Assembly: GCA_900540875.1 (NCBI GenBank)
Contig: UQHT01000017.1
Span: forward strand, 1 to 55,926
Direction of reading: 5' to 3'
Origin: an uncultured Collinsella sp.
GTDB lineage: Bacteria > Actinomycetota > Coriobacteriia > Coriobacteriales > Coriobacteriaceae
Length of the DNA stretch: 55,926 bases
The notes under the pieces: model-generated
Database searches by the model: none
What the model saw: the letters and a program-made list of their open reading frames with translations, nothing else
What the model was told of the DNA's origin: nothing
In this document: in pieces, positions 42,623 to 50,232 of the stretch
How positions within the stretch are numbered: position 1 is the stretch's first letter
Layout: every line of letters starts with the position of its first letter
Made by a program: the position numbers and the translations under genes

Positions 42623-43762
42623 ATGGAACTCGACAAACAACAGATCAAGCGGCTGCGCGAGCGTCATCATCGTCGTCACGGTATACGCCCTGCACACAGC
42701 GAGGCCATGGAGAATGCCACCCGTTTCCTTAAGCAGGCGTTCAACATACGCGAGGGACGCGCGCCCTATCACGTGATCCGCAAGCGTTTTGTAAACGGGG
42801 CGCGTCTGACTGGCTCCCACCTATGCATCCTCATCATCGCCATGCTCATCGCAAGCATCGGCCTCGATATCGACTCGGACATCGCCATCGTGGGTGCCAT
42901 GCTCATCTGCCCGCTCATGGGATCGGTCCTTGCCATGGCATATGGCATCGCCACGCTCGACCGCGAGATCACCGTCGAGGCCATTGCCAGCCTCGCACTG
43001 CAGATGGTCTTTTGCCTGGTCACGTCCACGTTGTACTTTAAGCTCTCGCCCCTCGGCACCACCACGGCCGCCATCATCGACAATTCGACACCGACTGTGT
43101 GGGACCTTGCCGTCGCGCTCGCGGGCGGCTTTGCGGGTGGCCTGGGCAACTCGCGCGACCAGGAACCCGCCACGCTCATCGCCGGCGTGGCCGTGGCGAC
43201 CGCGCTCATGCCGCCCCTGTGCGCGGCGGGCTATGGCATCGCCATTGCAAGCGGGTCACTGTTTCTCTCGGCGCTTTACGAGTTTGGCATCAACGTGGTC
43301 TTTATCGCACTGGCCGCCGAAGCCGTGCTGCTTCTTTTGCGCGTGCCGCTCAAGCGCGACCTCAACGGTGACGGCATTGTGACCGCCGAAGAAGATGCCG
43401 AGGTCGATGAGCTGTCACACAAGGTGCGCCGCCGCATCATCGTGGGCACGGTGATCTTTGCCATCCCCTGCATCGTCATGACCGCGGGGTCCATTGGCTC
43501 GGCACAGGCCGGCGTGCAGGACGGCTACGGCGTCACCGAGACCACACGCGAGCTTGCCGCGGTGCTGCCGGGCTTTAGGGATTACACCGTCGCCGTCGAG
43601 ACCTCGGCCGCCGAGGGCGACGAGGAGGGCATCGTCGAGCGCGAGATTGTCGCCCATGTAACGACAAGCGAGGCGCTCGGGGCGCACGACCGCCGCGTTG
43701 CTCGCAAGCTCATCGACCTCAACGTGCCCGAACTCGATCGCGTTGAGTTTGATGTGAAGTGA
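42623..43762 (+). CDS. DUF389 membrane protein with an EF-hand-like loop
   Basis: 379 residues. The central six or so membrane helices carry the DUF389 signature IVGAMLICPLMGSVLAMAYG (~90-109), ITVEAIASLALQM, GGFAGGLGNSR and IAGVAVATALMPPLCAAGYG (~188-207). The family is of unknown function. Between helices, residues ~247-263 read DLNGDGIVTAEEDAEVD. This matches the calcium-binding EF-hand/dockerin loop pattern (D-x-N-x-D-G-x-V-x-x-x-E) and is unexpected in this family. A soluble C-terminal domain follows. GAGGTAAGC precedes the start. Confidence 0.85.
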   Translation: MELDKQQIKRLRERHHRRHGIRPAHSEAMENATRFLKQAFNIREGRAPYHVIRKRFVNGARLTGSHLCILIIAMLIASIGLDIDSDIAIVGAMLICPLMGSVLAMAYGIATLDREITVEAIASLALQMVFCLVTSTLYFKLSPLGTTTAAIIDNSTPTVWDLAVALAGGFAGGLGNSRDQEPATLIAGVAVATALMPPLCAAGYGIAIASGSLFLSALYEFGINVVFIALAAEAVLLLLRVPLKRDLNGDGIVTAEEDAEVDELSHKVRRRIIVGTVIFAIPCIVMTAGSIGSAQAGVQDGYGVTETTRELAAVLPGFRDYTVAVETSAAEGDEEGIVEREIVAHVTTSEALGAHDRRVARKLIDLNVPELDRVEFDVK

Positions 43763-43837
43763 TGCCGGCGCGGGATGAATGCTCGCACGGACGCAAGCTA
43801 CGACATGGCGCAGACGTGACGCGGGCCACGAGCAAAT

Positions 43838-43868
43838 AGCGGGGCGCGGTCCATGGCCGCGCTCCGCT
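43838..43868. terminator. Bidirectional hairpin between convergent genes
   Basis: AGCGGGGCGCGGTCC pairs with GGCCGCGCTCCGCT across ATGG-type bases, between the DUF389 gene (plus) and the membrane-anchored hypothetical (minus). Confidence 0.6.
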
Positions 43869-43888
43869 CGCTGATTTATTGCCGTGAA

Positions 43889-44338
43889 TCAGCTGTCCGC
43901 ATCGACATCGCCAGACTCCACTGTAAACGCCGGACCGGTACTCACCAGATAAAAACGGGTCACCCTGGTATCTCTAAATAGGTAGAGCAAGCCCTGATCG
44001 CGTCGGCGCGAAATATACGCCACGTGGACCGTACCGAATTCTTCGCCGTTTTCCTTCTTTAATATCAGGATGTTGGGGTCATCCGTACGCTTAAACTGCC
44101 CGTCTGTGCAGATTCCGTCTTGGTCGACCAGCTGCCATCGACAGTTGTCCTCCTCAAGAAAAGCCAGGGTTTCCCGACTTGTTTCGTCATCCCGATAGTA
44201 ACCGTCAATGGCAAAGCCTTCGGAAGCACATTCCTGCATATAGGATGTTTCTCGACTTATAGCGAACTGCCCTATAGCGCCCAGGAGCACAGCTAGGCAA
44301 ACCACTGCAAGGGTTATCGAAATAACACGGCGATCCAT
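43889..44338 (-). CDS. Hypothetical protein with N-terminal membrane anchor
   Basis: 149 residues, family not recognised. An N-terminal hydrophobic helix (VISITLAVVCLAVLLGAIGQF, ~5-25) would anchor or export it. The rest is a polar beta-rich domain with CASEGFAIDGYYRDDETSRE, CRWQLVDQDGICTDGQF and GTVHVAYISRRRD, holding three cysteines outside the membrane. The composition is less GC-biased than the flanking housekeeping genes. It stands alone next to the repeat-rich zone that borders the AT-rich island. Confidence 0.6.
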   Translation of the reverse strand: MDRRVISITLAVVCLAVLLGAIGQFAISRETSYMQECASEGFAIDGYYRDDETSRETLAFLEEDNCRWQLVDQDGICTDGQFKRTDDPNILILKKENGEEFGTVHVAYISRRRDQGLLYLFRDTRVTRFYLVSTGPAFTVESGDVDADS

Positions 44339-44570
44339 GTTAGCCCAACCGATAGTTGTTTAACGGAGCACGAAACATACCCGGAACCTCCGATATCAGG
44401 GGGAACGTCACCTACGGCCTGCCGGTAATCATATGTTTCCAACATCAAACCATATGACTACAACTCGTTGGAGATAGATTCCATAAACGGACAATGATAT
44501 ACGGCGAACGGCTACACTTATCAATAAACCCAGAGTTATGGAGGCCGTTTTTCGTACTGCAAGATCGCAG

Positions 44571-44700
44571 TTTTCGGAAGTGCGGTGAAAAATCGAGTTC
44601 TGCCGACCAGACCGACTTTTTTAGCAACAAAACCGCAGGTCACAAGAGTTCAAAAGAGCAGTGTGCTCGAAGGTTCGGAGTTTTCCCCGCACTTCCGAAA
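44571..44700. mobile_element. MITE-like fold-back element (M3)
   Basis: TTTTCGGAAGTGCGGTGAAAA (44571-44591) and its inverted near-copy at 44681-44700 enclose ~90 bases with no gene. The right end runs straight into sequence duplicated from the 3' side of the activase gene (44690 onward equals 50105 onward). Together with the pseudogene it fills the gene-free stretch 44339-45050. I see nothing in 44339-44560. Confidence 0.6.
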
Positions 44701-44760
44701 TCCGAGTCCACGAAAGGCGTCGGCAAGGCCATTTACGCAACATGTATCCAGTAAAAAAGG
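44690..44760. repeat. Left copy of the island-flanking direct repeat (right copy 50105-50175)
   Basis: The first 54 bases (44690-44743 against 50105-50158) are nearly identical, starting CACTTCCGAAATCCGAGTCC. They continue into a decayed version of the activase terminator. The distance between copies is 5415 bp. Confidence 0.85.
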
Positions 44761-44817
44761 GCCGCAGCCGGTACGGCTACCACCCTTCCGTCTCATATCT
44801 AGCCCGAAGCAGGTCGG

Positions 44818-45026
44818 CTACTTCTTAATACCGCGTCACAGACGCTTTGCGACCGATGCCACGGCCTCCTCGCTAACCGAATCGCAGGCAGGCGAAGGGC
44901 TGCGTGCAGATGATGTTGGACGCACCGCGATCGATCAGGTCGAGTATCTCGGCCGTGAGCAGCCAGACCTCGCCCATGTTATTACATACCGAAAGCACCG
45001 TGCGGGCCTTGTCGGCCATGGCGCCA
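44818..45026 (-). pseudogene. Decayed duplicate of the activase gene 3' end
   Basis: It matches the C-terminal coding region of the gene at 50233-55014. The copied stop codon is at 44818-44820, followed by bases similar to 50233-50302. About 245 bases are then missing. The sequence continues similar to about 50550-50690 (GCGAAGGGCTGCGTG, ACCGAAAGCACCGTGCGGG). It has many point differences and cannot encode the domain. It shows that the 3' end of the activase gene was duplicated on both sides of the AT-rich island. Confidence 0.85.
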
Positions 45027-45050
45027 ACACCTGAAGATTTTGTCCGCAAC

Positions 45051-45650
45051 TCAAAGAGCTAGGAGGTTGATAAAATCCAGAAACATCATGGCTAAAAGAG
45101 ACGGGCACACTGTCCCTGTTTTTCGCACGAGCAGCGCAAAAATAAGGCCCAGACAAAGATAGCCCCCCATCATTGCAATGATGTAATTTGTGGGTGCCCC
45201 GATTAAACACTGTTGAGTCACGAGAAGCAATGCCCATAGAATCGACTGTACAAATGCCCTTATGCAAAACGGCCGAACTATTCCGACGATTGTGTATTCA
45301 AATAAAAATACGTACCTAAATAACAGCTCATGCAAAACTGAAACCGAACAGACCAATACCCATCTGGATATTGATTTTCCACCTATATCGAGCATGGCGG
45401 CCATAATAATAAATACGATGAAAATGAACTGCCATCCCAAAAGAATCCCACGCTGCTTGGTCTTATCACGGGAAACAGCGCCCCGAGTTGCAAAAAGATA
45501 GACTACCAACGCACAAAAGAGCGCCCCTGTAGAGCACAGCCAAGCGGGAGATCCTTTTGCAATAACCCAAATGGCCCACGGCACGCTAGCAACCATCGTA
45601 CCCAGTAGATAACGTGCCCCCAGGCGCATTATTTCAGTCGCTTTTCCCAA
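45051..45650 (-). CDS. CPBP-like (ABI) membrane protein, degenerate active site
   Basis: 199 residues with about six membrane helices. The segment VLHELLFRYVFLFEY (~101-115) resembles motif 1 of CPBP intramembrane proteases (EExxxR), but the first Glu is His. The later motif positions lack the usual histidines (QSILWALLLV, MMFLDFINLL). So it is a CPBP-like fold with doubtful catalysis, or an immunity or accessory protein. CPBP proteins often accompany peptide bacteriocin genes as leader processors or self-immunity factors. It starts inside the end of the ABC gene (17-base overlap) and is the last gene of the peptide operon. Low GC. Confidence 0.6.
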   Translation of the reverse strand: MGKATEIMRLGARYLLGTMVASVPWAIWVIAKGSPAWLCSTGALFCALVVYLFATRGAVSRDKTKQRGILLGWQFIFIVFIIMAAMLDIGGKSISRWVLVCSVSVLHELLFRYVFLFEYTIVGIVRPFCIRAFVQSILWALLLVTQQCLIGAPTNYIIAMMGGYLCLGLIFALLVRKTGTVCPSLLAMMFLDFINLLAL

Positions 45651-47208
45651 GCTCTACCACCTCATCACTAGCTGCTATTAGGTCCATATCGTGTGTAATA
45701 ACAATGACAATCTTGTGCTTGCGCAGTTCCTTCACAGCATTTATCAGAGCTTCTTTATGAGCAATATCAAGTGATGCTGTTGGCTCATCGAATAAATAGA
45801 CGTCTGCCTTCTTTTCCAAGACCCGCCTAATTTCCAATTGTTTCAGTTCCCCAGGAGACATTCCCCCGCACCTCTTCTTTTCGATAGAAGGAAAATTTCT
45901 ATCGCTAAGAAAATCCTTTACTGATATCGGGGTTTGTTCGGCAAACGAAACTAGATTCCGCCTAAGGTGCTCGCAGTTGATTTCTTCTTGGGCCTTACCG
46001 TTGTAGGAAATAGCCCCACCGTAACCCGAATTGAAACAACCCATTAATAAGTACGCAAGGCTCGTTTTGCCCGAGCCATTAATCCCCACAAGAGCATAGA
46101 GCTTTCCTTTGTCAAACCTGAGATTCAAGTTATTGTAGAGACACTTTTCATTTAATGTAAAACCAAAATTATGCAGTTCGATGTAATCGATCTCCAAGAG
46201 CTCCTCTCCAGCAACAGCCAAAGGCAATTTAGAGGCATTTAGACGAGATATCGATGAGAAGCAGTCTTGTACGCTACTACCTATACCGTAGATTGACCTC
46301 ACGGCAGATAGCATTAAAGCCATGTAGCTCGAAACGGCAACAAGTTGGCCTACACTCATGCTTCCATGCATTACATAGAAAGCCGAAATCAAAAGAATAG
46401 TCACCTGGGACGCAGCCGCAGCAAAGGAATCCGTTGCCTGAAATCTCGAAACGACACTTTGATAGGCGACTCCGGCGTGCAGCAAAGACGAAAAAAAGCT
46501 ATCTATGGATTTCAATGCTCTTTCGAATAGCACATTAACATACAAAAATCTCTGATGCGCAAGTACGGACTCCACTTTTCCGAAATACAGGGACTGCTCC
46601 TCCTTAAAGGTCAGACCTGAAACAAAAAGCGGTTTTCTGAATAAAGCATATGCAATTGCATACAAGATGCAAAATGTCACGGAAACCCAAAAGAGCGCTA
46701 CGGAGCATCCATAGAGAAAAATAAAACTGATACCTAGCTGGACAACCGCAAGAAGTACCGTCTGGAGCACCGACAATCCGAAGGAAGCCACAGTATTGGC
46801 ATCTGAACAAATTTGTTGAGTTTTTTCAGCTGACTCCTGCTCAAAATATAACTCAAAAGGCATCCGAACGAGCTCATCGATTTTACTTCGAACAATCGAG
46901 TATGCAGCCACGGTCGTTATCCGCATTGAAAGAAGGGTGCTTAAATAACTGACAACAATATCGATTAGTGCCGCAAAACCAATTAGAGCGCTGCTAATCA
47001 TGATAGTATCGTAAGATGTTTTTTTAGATATATTGTCAACCAGAGCGCTCGTAAGCAGCGGGGATACAGAAGCCATCATTCCAGATATTATTAAGCACAA
47101 CGCGAAGACTATAACCAGAAGCAATTGGGAAGAAAACCCAAGTCTGAAATATGGCAGACAATCGAAGAGCGCCGTTGAGTCCGCATCACTTCTTATGCTT
47201 GAAATCAT
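45634..47208 (-). CDS. ABC exporter (fused membrane and ATPase domains)
   Basis: 524 residues. The N-terminal membrane domain (~25-310) has about six helices, e.g. LLLVIVFALCLIISGMMASV. The ATPase domain has Walker A LVGINGSGKTSLAYLL (~370-385), a divergent signature MSPGELKQ in place of LSGGQ, Walker B VYLFDEPTASLD and switch VITHDMD. No C39 peptidase domain is present, so leader removal must be done elsewhere. Half-size exporters work as dimers. Its position between the radical SAM gene (23-base overlap) and the CPBP-like gene points to export of the modified peptides. AT-rich relative to the chromosome. Confidence 0.85.
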   Translation of the reverse strand: MISSIRSDADSTALFDCLPYFRLGFSSQLLLVIVFALCLIISGMMASVSPLLTSALVDNISKKTSYDTIMISSALIGFAALIDIVVSYLSTLLSMRITTVAAYSIVRSKIDELVRMPFELYFEQESAEKTQQICSDANTVASFGLSVLQTVLLAVVQLGISFIFLYGCSVALFWVSVTFCILYAIAYALFRKPLFVSGLTFKEEQSLYFGKVESVLAHQRFLYVNVLFERALKSIDSFFSSLLHAGVAYQSVVSRFQATDSFAAAASQVTILLISAFYVMHGSMSVGQLVAVSSYMALMLSAVRSIYGIGSSVQDCFSSISRLNASKLPLAVAGEELLEIDYIELHNFGFTLNEKCLYNNLNLRFDKGKLYALVGINGSGKTSLAYLLMGCFNSGYGGAISYNGKAQEEINCEHLRRNLVSFAEQTPISVKDFLSDRNFPSIEKKRCGGMSPGELKQLEIRRVLEKKADVYLFDEPTASLDIAHKEALINAVKELRKHKIVIVITHDMDLIAASDEVVELGKSD

Positions 47209-48445
47209 AGGCCGCCCTCATTACTTTTATACAGTTCTTTCTTGCAGATACGCAGCTTGTCTTATTTTCATACAGCCTGGTGAAGGGACAGCCACCCATG
47301 CACATAGGAAGAAGCGAGCAGTTAAGACATTCTGAATCTGAACAAAAGTCGTAAGCATTCCATTTGGAAACTTCGAATGCGTTACTCGCTACGCTTTCAA
47401 AGATGCTGCCATAACTTCTGTCGGAATATCCTATTTCATTCCAGCATTTATATAAGGAACCATCTGGTCCAATAACTTCTGAATATTTATTGACGGCTCC
47501 GCATATGGTCGGATTAAAGCCTGGAAGAAACGGATCCATGTACCCCGTCATTTTGTAGCGAGACAAACAGGATGCTTCAATCGAGGCAAATTCGTCCTCT
47601 GAATAGCACGGAGAGTTAGCGCATGCCCCATTTATATCATCTACTGCCGCTAAATACAGTTTTACTCTATTACGAAGACCTTTTTGATCAAGCGAATCAA
47701 TCAAGCGATCAATCTGATCACCGTTCGTCGGATCAACATTAACTCTTAAGATGACATTGAAGTACGCACTAGCTCTTTTTACGTTATCGATAATACGGTT
47801 GAACGTATCACCGCCAGAAGGAAGACATCTTCGTTGATTGTGTATTTCAGGCGGACCATCGACAGTCACCTGAACGTGCGTGACCCCATTTTTTGCAAGC
47901 AACTCCGCCGTTTTCCCATCTAAGAAATAACCGTTGGTCACCATGCTGGCGTTAAATAAGATTTCATCACTTCGGATTCCGCGCGTAATCTTCTCCACCG
48001 TCTCAATCGCCAATAAAGGCTCGCCGCCATACCAGGCAATCTGCAAACTTTCTGCCTGATTGTCTAAAGCCATGCCATTGATATGCTTTATTACCTGATC
48101 GACGCACTGGTCGCTCATTGAACCATAACGCTTGCCGTCCTCATAACAATACGGACACCTGAAATTACAATTCAATGTCGGAGCTATCGTAAATGAAAGT
48201 GATTTTGATTGCATGCGACAGGCCGATGATATCTCTTTTAAATGTTCGATTTCATCAAGTCCGTCGGAAACCAACAACCCCGCGTCCATCAAATTGTCGA
48301 CAATTTCCGAAGGGCCATTAGCCCCATTCGCAAATAGTGCCTTCTCGTATTCCGCATCCAACGCAACAATTGCGCCGGAGTAAGAGTTATATACCAGCGT
48401 AGGCTGATTGCCTTTATCGATTACATTAAAGCGAGACTGTTTCAT
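47186..48445 (-). CDS. Radical SAM/SPASM peptide maturase
   Basis: 419 residues. GGAG lies five bases before the start at 48445. An N-terminal region (~1-75, YNSYSGAIVALDAEYEKALF, LMDAGLLVSDG) resembles the leader-reading part of SPASM maturases. The radical SAM cluster motif is CNFRCPYCYE (CxxxCxxC, ~93-102), then WYGGEPLLA and VTVDGPPEIHN. The C-terminal SPASM domain has CGAVNKYSEVIGPDGSLYKC and ECLNCSLLPMCMGGC (CxxCx5CxxxC) plus a final pair, giving ligands for two auxiliary Fe-S clusters. Such enzymes form thioether or other crosslinks in Cys-rich precursors. Two such precursors are encoded directly upstream. Confidence 0.9.
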   Translation of the reverse strand: MKQSRFNVIDKGNQPTLVYNSYSGAIVALDAEYEKALFANGANGPSEIVDNLMDAGLLVSDGLDEIEHLKEISSACRMQSKSLSFTIAPTLNCNFRCPYCYEDGKRYGSMSDQCVDQVIKHINGMALDNQAESLQIAWYGGEPLLAIETVEKITRGIRSDEILFNASMVTNGYFLDGKTAELLAKNGVTHVQVTVDGPPEIHNQRRCLPSGGDTFNRIIDNVKRASAYFNVILRVNVDPTNGDQIDRLIDSLDQKGLRNRVKLYLAAVDDINGACANSPCYSEDEFASIEASCLSRYKMTGYMDPFLPGFNPTICGAVNKYSEVIGPDGSLYKCWNEIGYSDRSYGSIFESVASNAFEVSKWNAYDFCSDSECLNCSLLPMCMGGCPFTRLYENKTSCVSARKNCIKVMRAAYDFKHKK

Positions 48446-48483
48446 TTCTACTCCGTTGCATATTTCAATATTTCAACCTGCCA

Positions 48484-48648
48484 TTAGGAGTAATTCCAGC
48501 CACAAAATTTGGTAATGCAGATCCTCAGGCCACACGGTCCTCCCCCTGAATAACTCCAACAAATATGCGCTGCACAGGACACACACGTAGAAATATCTCG
48601 AGACGAAGCAGGCATCTGAGTATTCACTGGCTTTTGAATATATTCCAT
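48484..48648 (-). CDS. Cys-rich RiPP precursor peptide 2
   Basis: 54 residues, ATG at 48648 with AGGAG seven bases upstream, TAA at 48484-48486. It starts MEYIQKPVNTQMPASSRDIS, a Cys-free leader-like half. The second half holds six cysteines at residues 22, 25, 30, 39, 44 and 49 (C-x2-C-x4-C-x8-C-x4-C-x4-C) among Gly, Trp, Tyr and Ser. The start (Met-acid-aromatic-Ile-Gln) matches precursor 1. It ends 38 bases before the radical SAM gene. From memory, short Cys-rich peptides starting with an M-x-Y-I-x-K-P leader occur beside SPASM maturases in clostridia (Clo7bot-like). This is unchecked. Confidence 0.8.
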   Translation of the reverse strand: MEYIQKPVNTQMPASSRDISTCVSCAAHICWSYSGGGPCGLRICITKFCGWNYS

Positions 48649-48656
48649 CGAAGCTC

Positions 48657-48827
48657 CTAGCTAACGTGTATACCGCAATGTTGAAATGCGCGGCAATTCC
48701 CGCCCGTGTACACGGCACACATCCCCCAGGGATTACAGCGCCCCTGACATTTTGCGCCCTGACAAGGACACCAACTTGATAGCAAAGCAATATCGTTAGG
48801 TGTTTGAGTTGGCTGTATCCAATCCAC
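48657..48827 (-). CDS. Cys-rich RiPP precursor peptide 1
   Basis: 56 residues from a GTG start at 48827, with GGAG six bases upstream, TAG at 48657-48659, eight bases before precursor 2. The leader-like part is MDWIQPTQTPNDIALLSSW. Seven cysteines follow at residues 20, 22, 27, 31, 37, 45 and 51 (CxC-x4-C-x3-C-x5-C-x7-C-x5-C), with GGN and NPWGM turns. It is the first gene of the operon (precursor 1, precursor 2, radical SAM, ABC, CPBP-like). Another frame over 48473-48829 is open but lacks a ribosome site and spans both genes; it is rejected. Confidence 0.78.
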   Translation of the reverse strand: MDWIQPTQTPNDIALLSSWCPCQGAKCQGRCNPWGMCAVYTGGNCRAFQHCGIHVS

Positions 48828-48985
48828 AATGGCTCCTTTCTCGTTTTAGGCCTTGTTATACTTTGGTCAAAAAGTCAAAAGCTGTTTGATAACTTTTTGT
48901 ACTAGATGAAACAATTTGTTTGCCTTGTTTAACATTTTTTAATTTACACTTAGCCTGATTAAAAATTCAACCTAAGGAAATTCTG
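48828..48985. promoter_or_regulatory. Divergent control region of the peptide operon and lysR
   Basis: AT-rich 158 bp. AAACAATTTGTTT (48909-48921) is a perfect inverted repeat of the T-N-A type bound by LysR regulators, placed midway between the divergent starts. TATAAC (minus strand, near 48855) is a possible -10 of the peptide operon with no good -35 at the right distance, as expected of an activator-dependent promoter. Confidence 0.5.
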
Positions 48986-49942
48986 GTGAATGTTGTTCAG
49001 CTGCAGTATTTCATAAAGGTATTTGATTGTCAGAATTACTCGGATGCAGCAACTATATTAAGCGTTTCGCCGCAAGCTGTTTCAAAAGGCATTCGAGCAT
49101 TGGAATCTGAACTTGGTCTGAAGCTGTTCGAAAAAAGAGGCAGTATTCTACATCTAACAAACTATGGAGAGGAAATCCTTCCTATAGCATTAGATGCACT
49201 AGCTTCAATTGAGGGAATTCAAGCGTATGCGCAAATCACGCGTGAAAAGATAAAAATAACCCAGACACATTTGACACACGTTGCAGTCGGACTACCACCA
49301 ATACTCACAAGCTGGTTCAACCAGCCCACACTAAACCGGCTCTCGAAAAAGTACAACGGTGGTAAATTTGCTGTTTCCAGATACGACGACGGCGGAACGT
49401 GCTTATCCCTTCTACTTGACGGACAAATCGACATTGCGATTGTCGCTGGGCAAGTAGACACCAATCTTTTTGAATCGCATTTTTTATTGAACGCCGAAGT
49501 CAACCTCCTCGTTGAAAGCAATCACCCATTAGCTAGTCACGCAGCAGCGAATCTAAACGCGGTGGCTCAATATCCAATTGCAAACACCTGTGACATTCGA
49601 TATTGTCGAAAAAGAATAGACTCAGCATTTAACCATCTGGGCCTTTTCCCCCGCTACGAGAGTATTAACTTAGCAGACCAGCACAATTTGTCCGATTTTC
49701 TCATTCGTAAGCATGGGGTTATTTTGACCATAGCCTCGCAAACGTCTCAAATCAGGATAGGCTATCCAGCAAAAATCGTTTGCCTAAGCAAACAAGATAG
49801 ATTATCAATCCCTTTTTACTGCGCTTCAAATTCAAACGATGTCCAAGCGCAAACTCATCACGCGATAAGCTGCATTCAACTTGAGGCACGCCAGCTATCC
49901 CGCTGTTTAAAAAGCGCTGAAGAAGGAGACCTTTCCGGCTGA
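48986..49942 (+). CDS. LysR family transcriptional regulator
   Basis: 318 residues from a GTG start at 48986 (AAGGAAA upstream). The N-terminal winged helix-turn-helix reads VVQLQYFIKVFDCQNYSDAATILSVSPQAVSKGI across residues 3-36, then LESELGLKLFEKRG. A ligand-binding domain follows (LLDGQIDIAIVAG, LLVESNHPLASH). It is transcribed away from the peptide operon and shares its AT-rich composition, so it is very likely its regulator. The inducer is unknown. It is the right-most island gene before the repeat zone. Confidence 0.88.
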   Translation: MNVVQLQYFIKVFDCQNYSDAATILSVSPQAVSKGIRALESELGLKLFEKRGSILHLTNYGEEILPIALDALASIEGIQAYAQITREKIKITQTHLTHVAVGLPPILTSWFNQPTLNRLSKKYNGGKFAVSRYDDGGTCLSLLLDGQIDIAIVAGQVDTNLFESHFLLNAEVNLLVESNHPLASHAAANLNAVAQYPIANTCDIRYCRKRIDSAFNHLGLFPRYESINLADQHNLSDFLIRKHGVILTIASQTSQIRIGYPAKIVCLSKQDRLSIPFYCASNSNDVQAQTHHAISCIQLEARQLSRCLKSAEEGDLSG

Positions 49943-49993
49943 ACATGGCGGGCGTACTAATTCTATGCAAAACAGCATCGCATTCCGCCAGAA

Positions 49994-50115
49994 CGGAAGC
50001 GTGGGCCAGCCCCGAGTTTTTTGTAGTATTCCGAGAGAAAACAACAAGGGCCGGCAGACTCTTGGCAAATCAGTGGCCCACTCACCACCCACAAAACTGT
50101 GCCCCACTTCCGAAA
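49994..50115. mobile_element. MITE-like fold-back element (M4), counterpart of M3
   Basis: CGGAAGCGTGGGCCA near 49994 and, inverted, TGGCCCAC (50074-50081) plus CCCCACTTCCG (50102-50112) are related arms with gaps. Both arms also contain an AGTTTT-type block. It occupies the same position next to the activase 3' side as M3 does on the left. It fills most of 49943-50165. Confidence 0.45.
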
Positions 50116-50165
50116 TCCGAGTCCACGAAAGGCGTCGGCAAGGCCATTTACGCAACATATGTCCA

Positions 50166-50203
50166 GCAAAAACGGGTGGTAGCCGGTACGGCCACCACCC
50201 GTT
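50166..50203 (-). terminator. Terminator of the activase gene
   Basis: AAACGGGTGGT (minus from 50203) pairs perfectly with ACCACCCGTTT, with inner GGCC/AGCC pairing, then TTTTGC. The left duplicate at ~44753-44790 has lost this pairing. Confidence 0.8.
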
Positions 50204-50232
50204 TGTCTCATATCTAGCCCATAGCAGGCAAG

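Noticed and set aside
48473..48829. 118-codon frame covering both precursor genes
   Set aside because: Different frame, no ribosome binding site of its own. It is explained by the two tandem short genes, which have good sites and related leaders.
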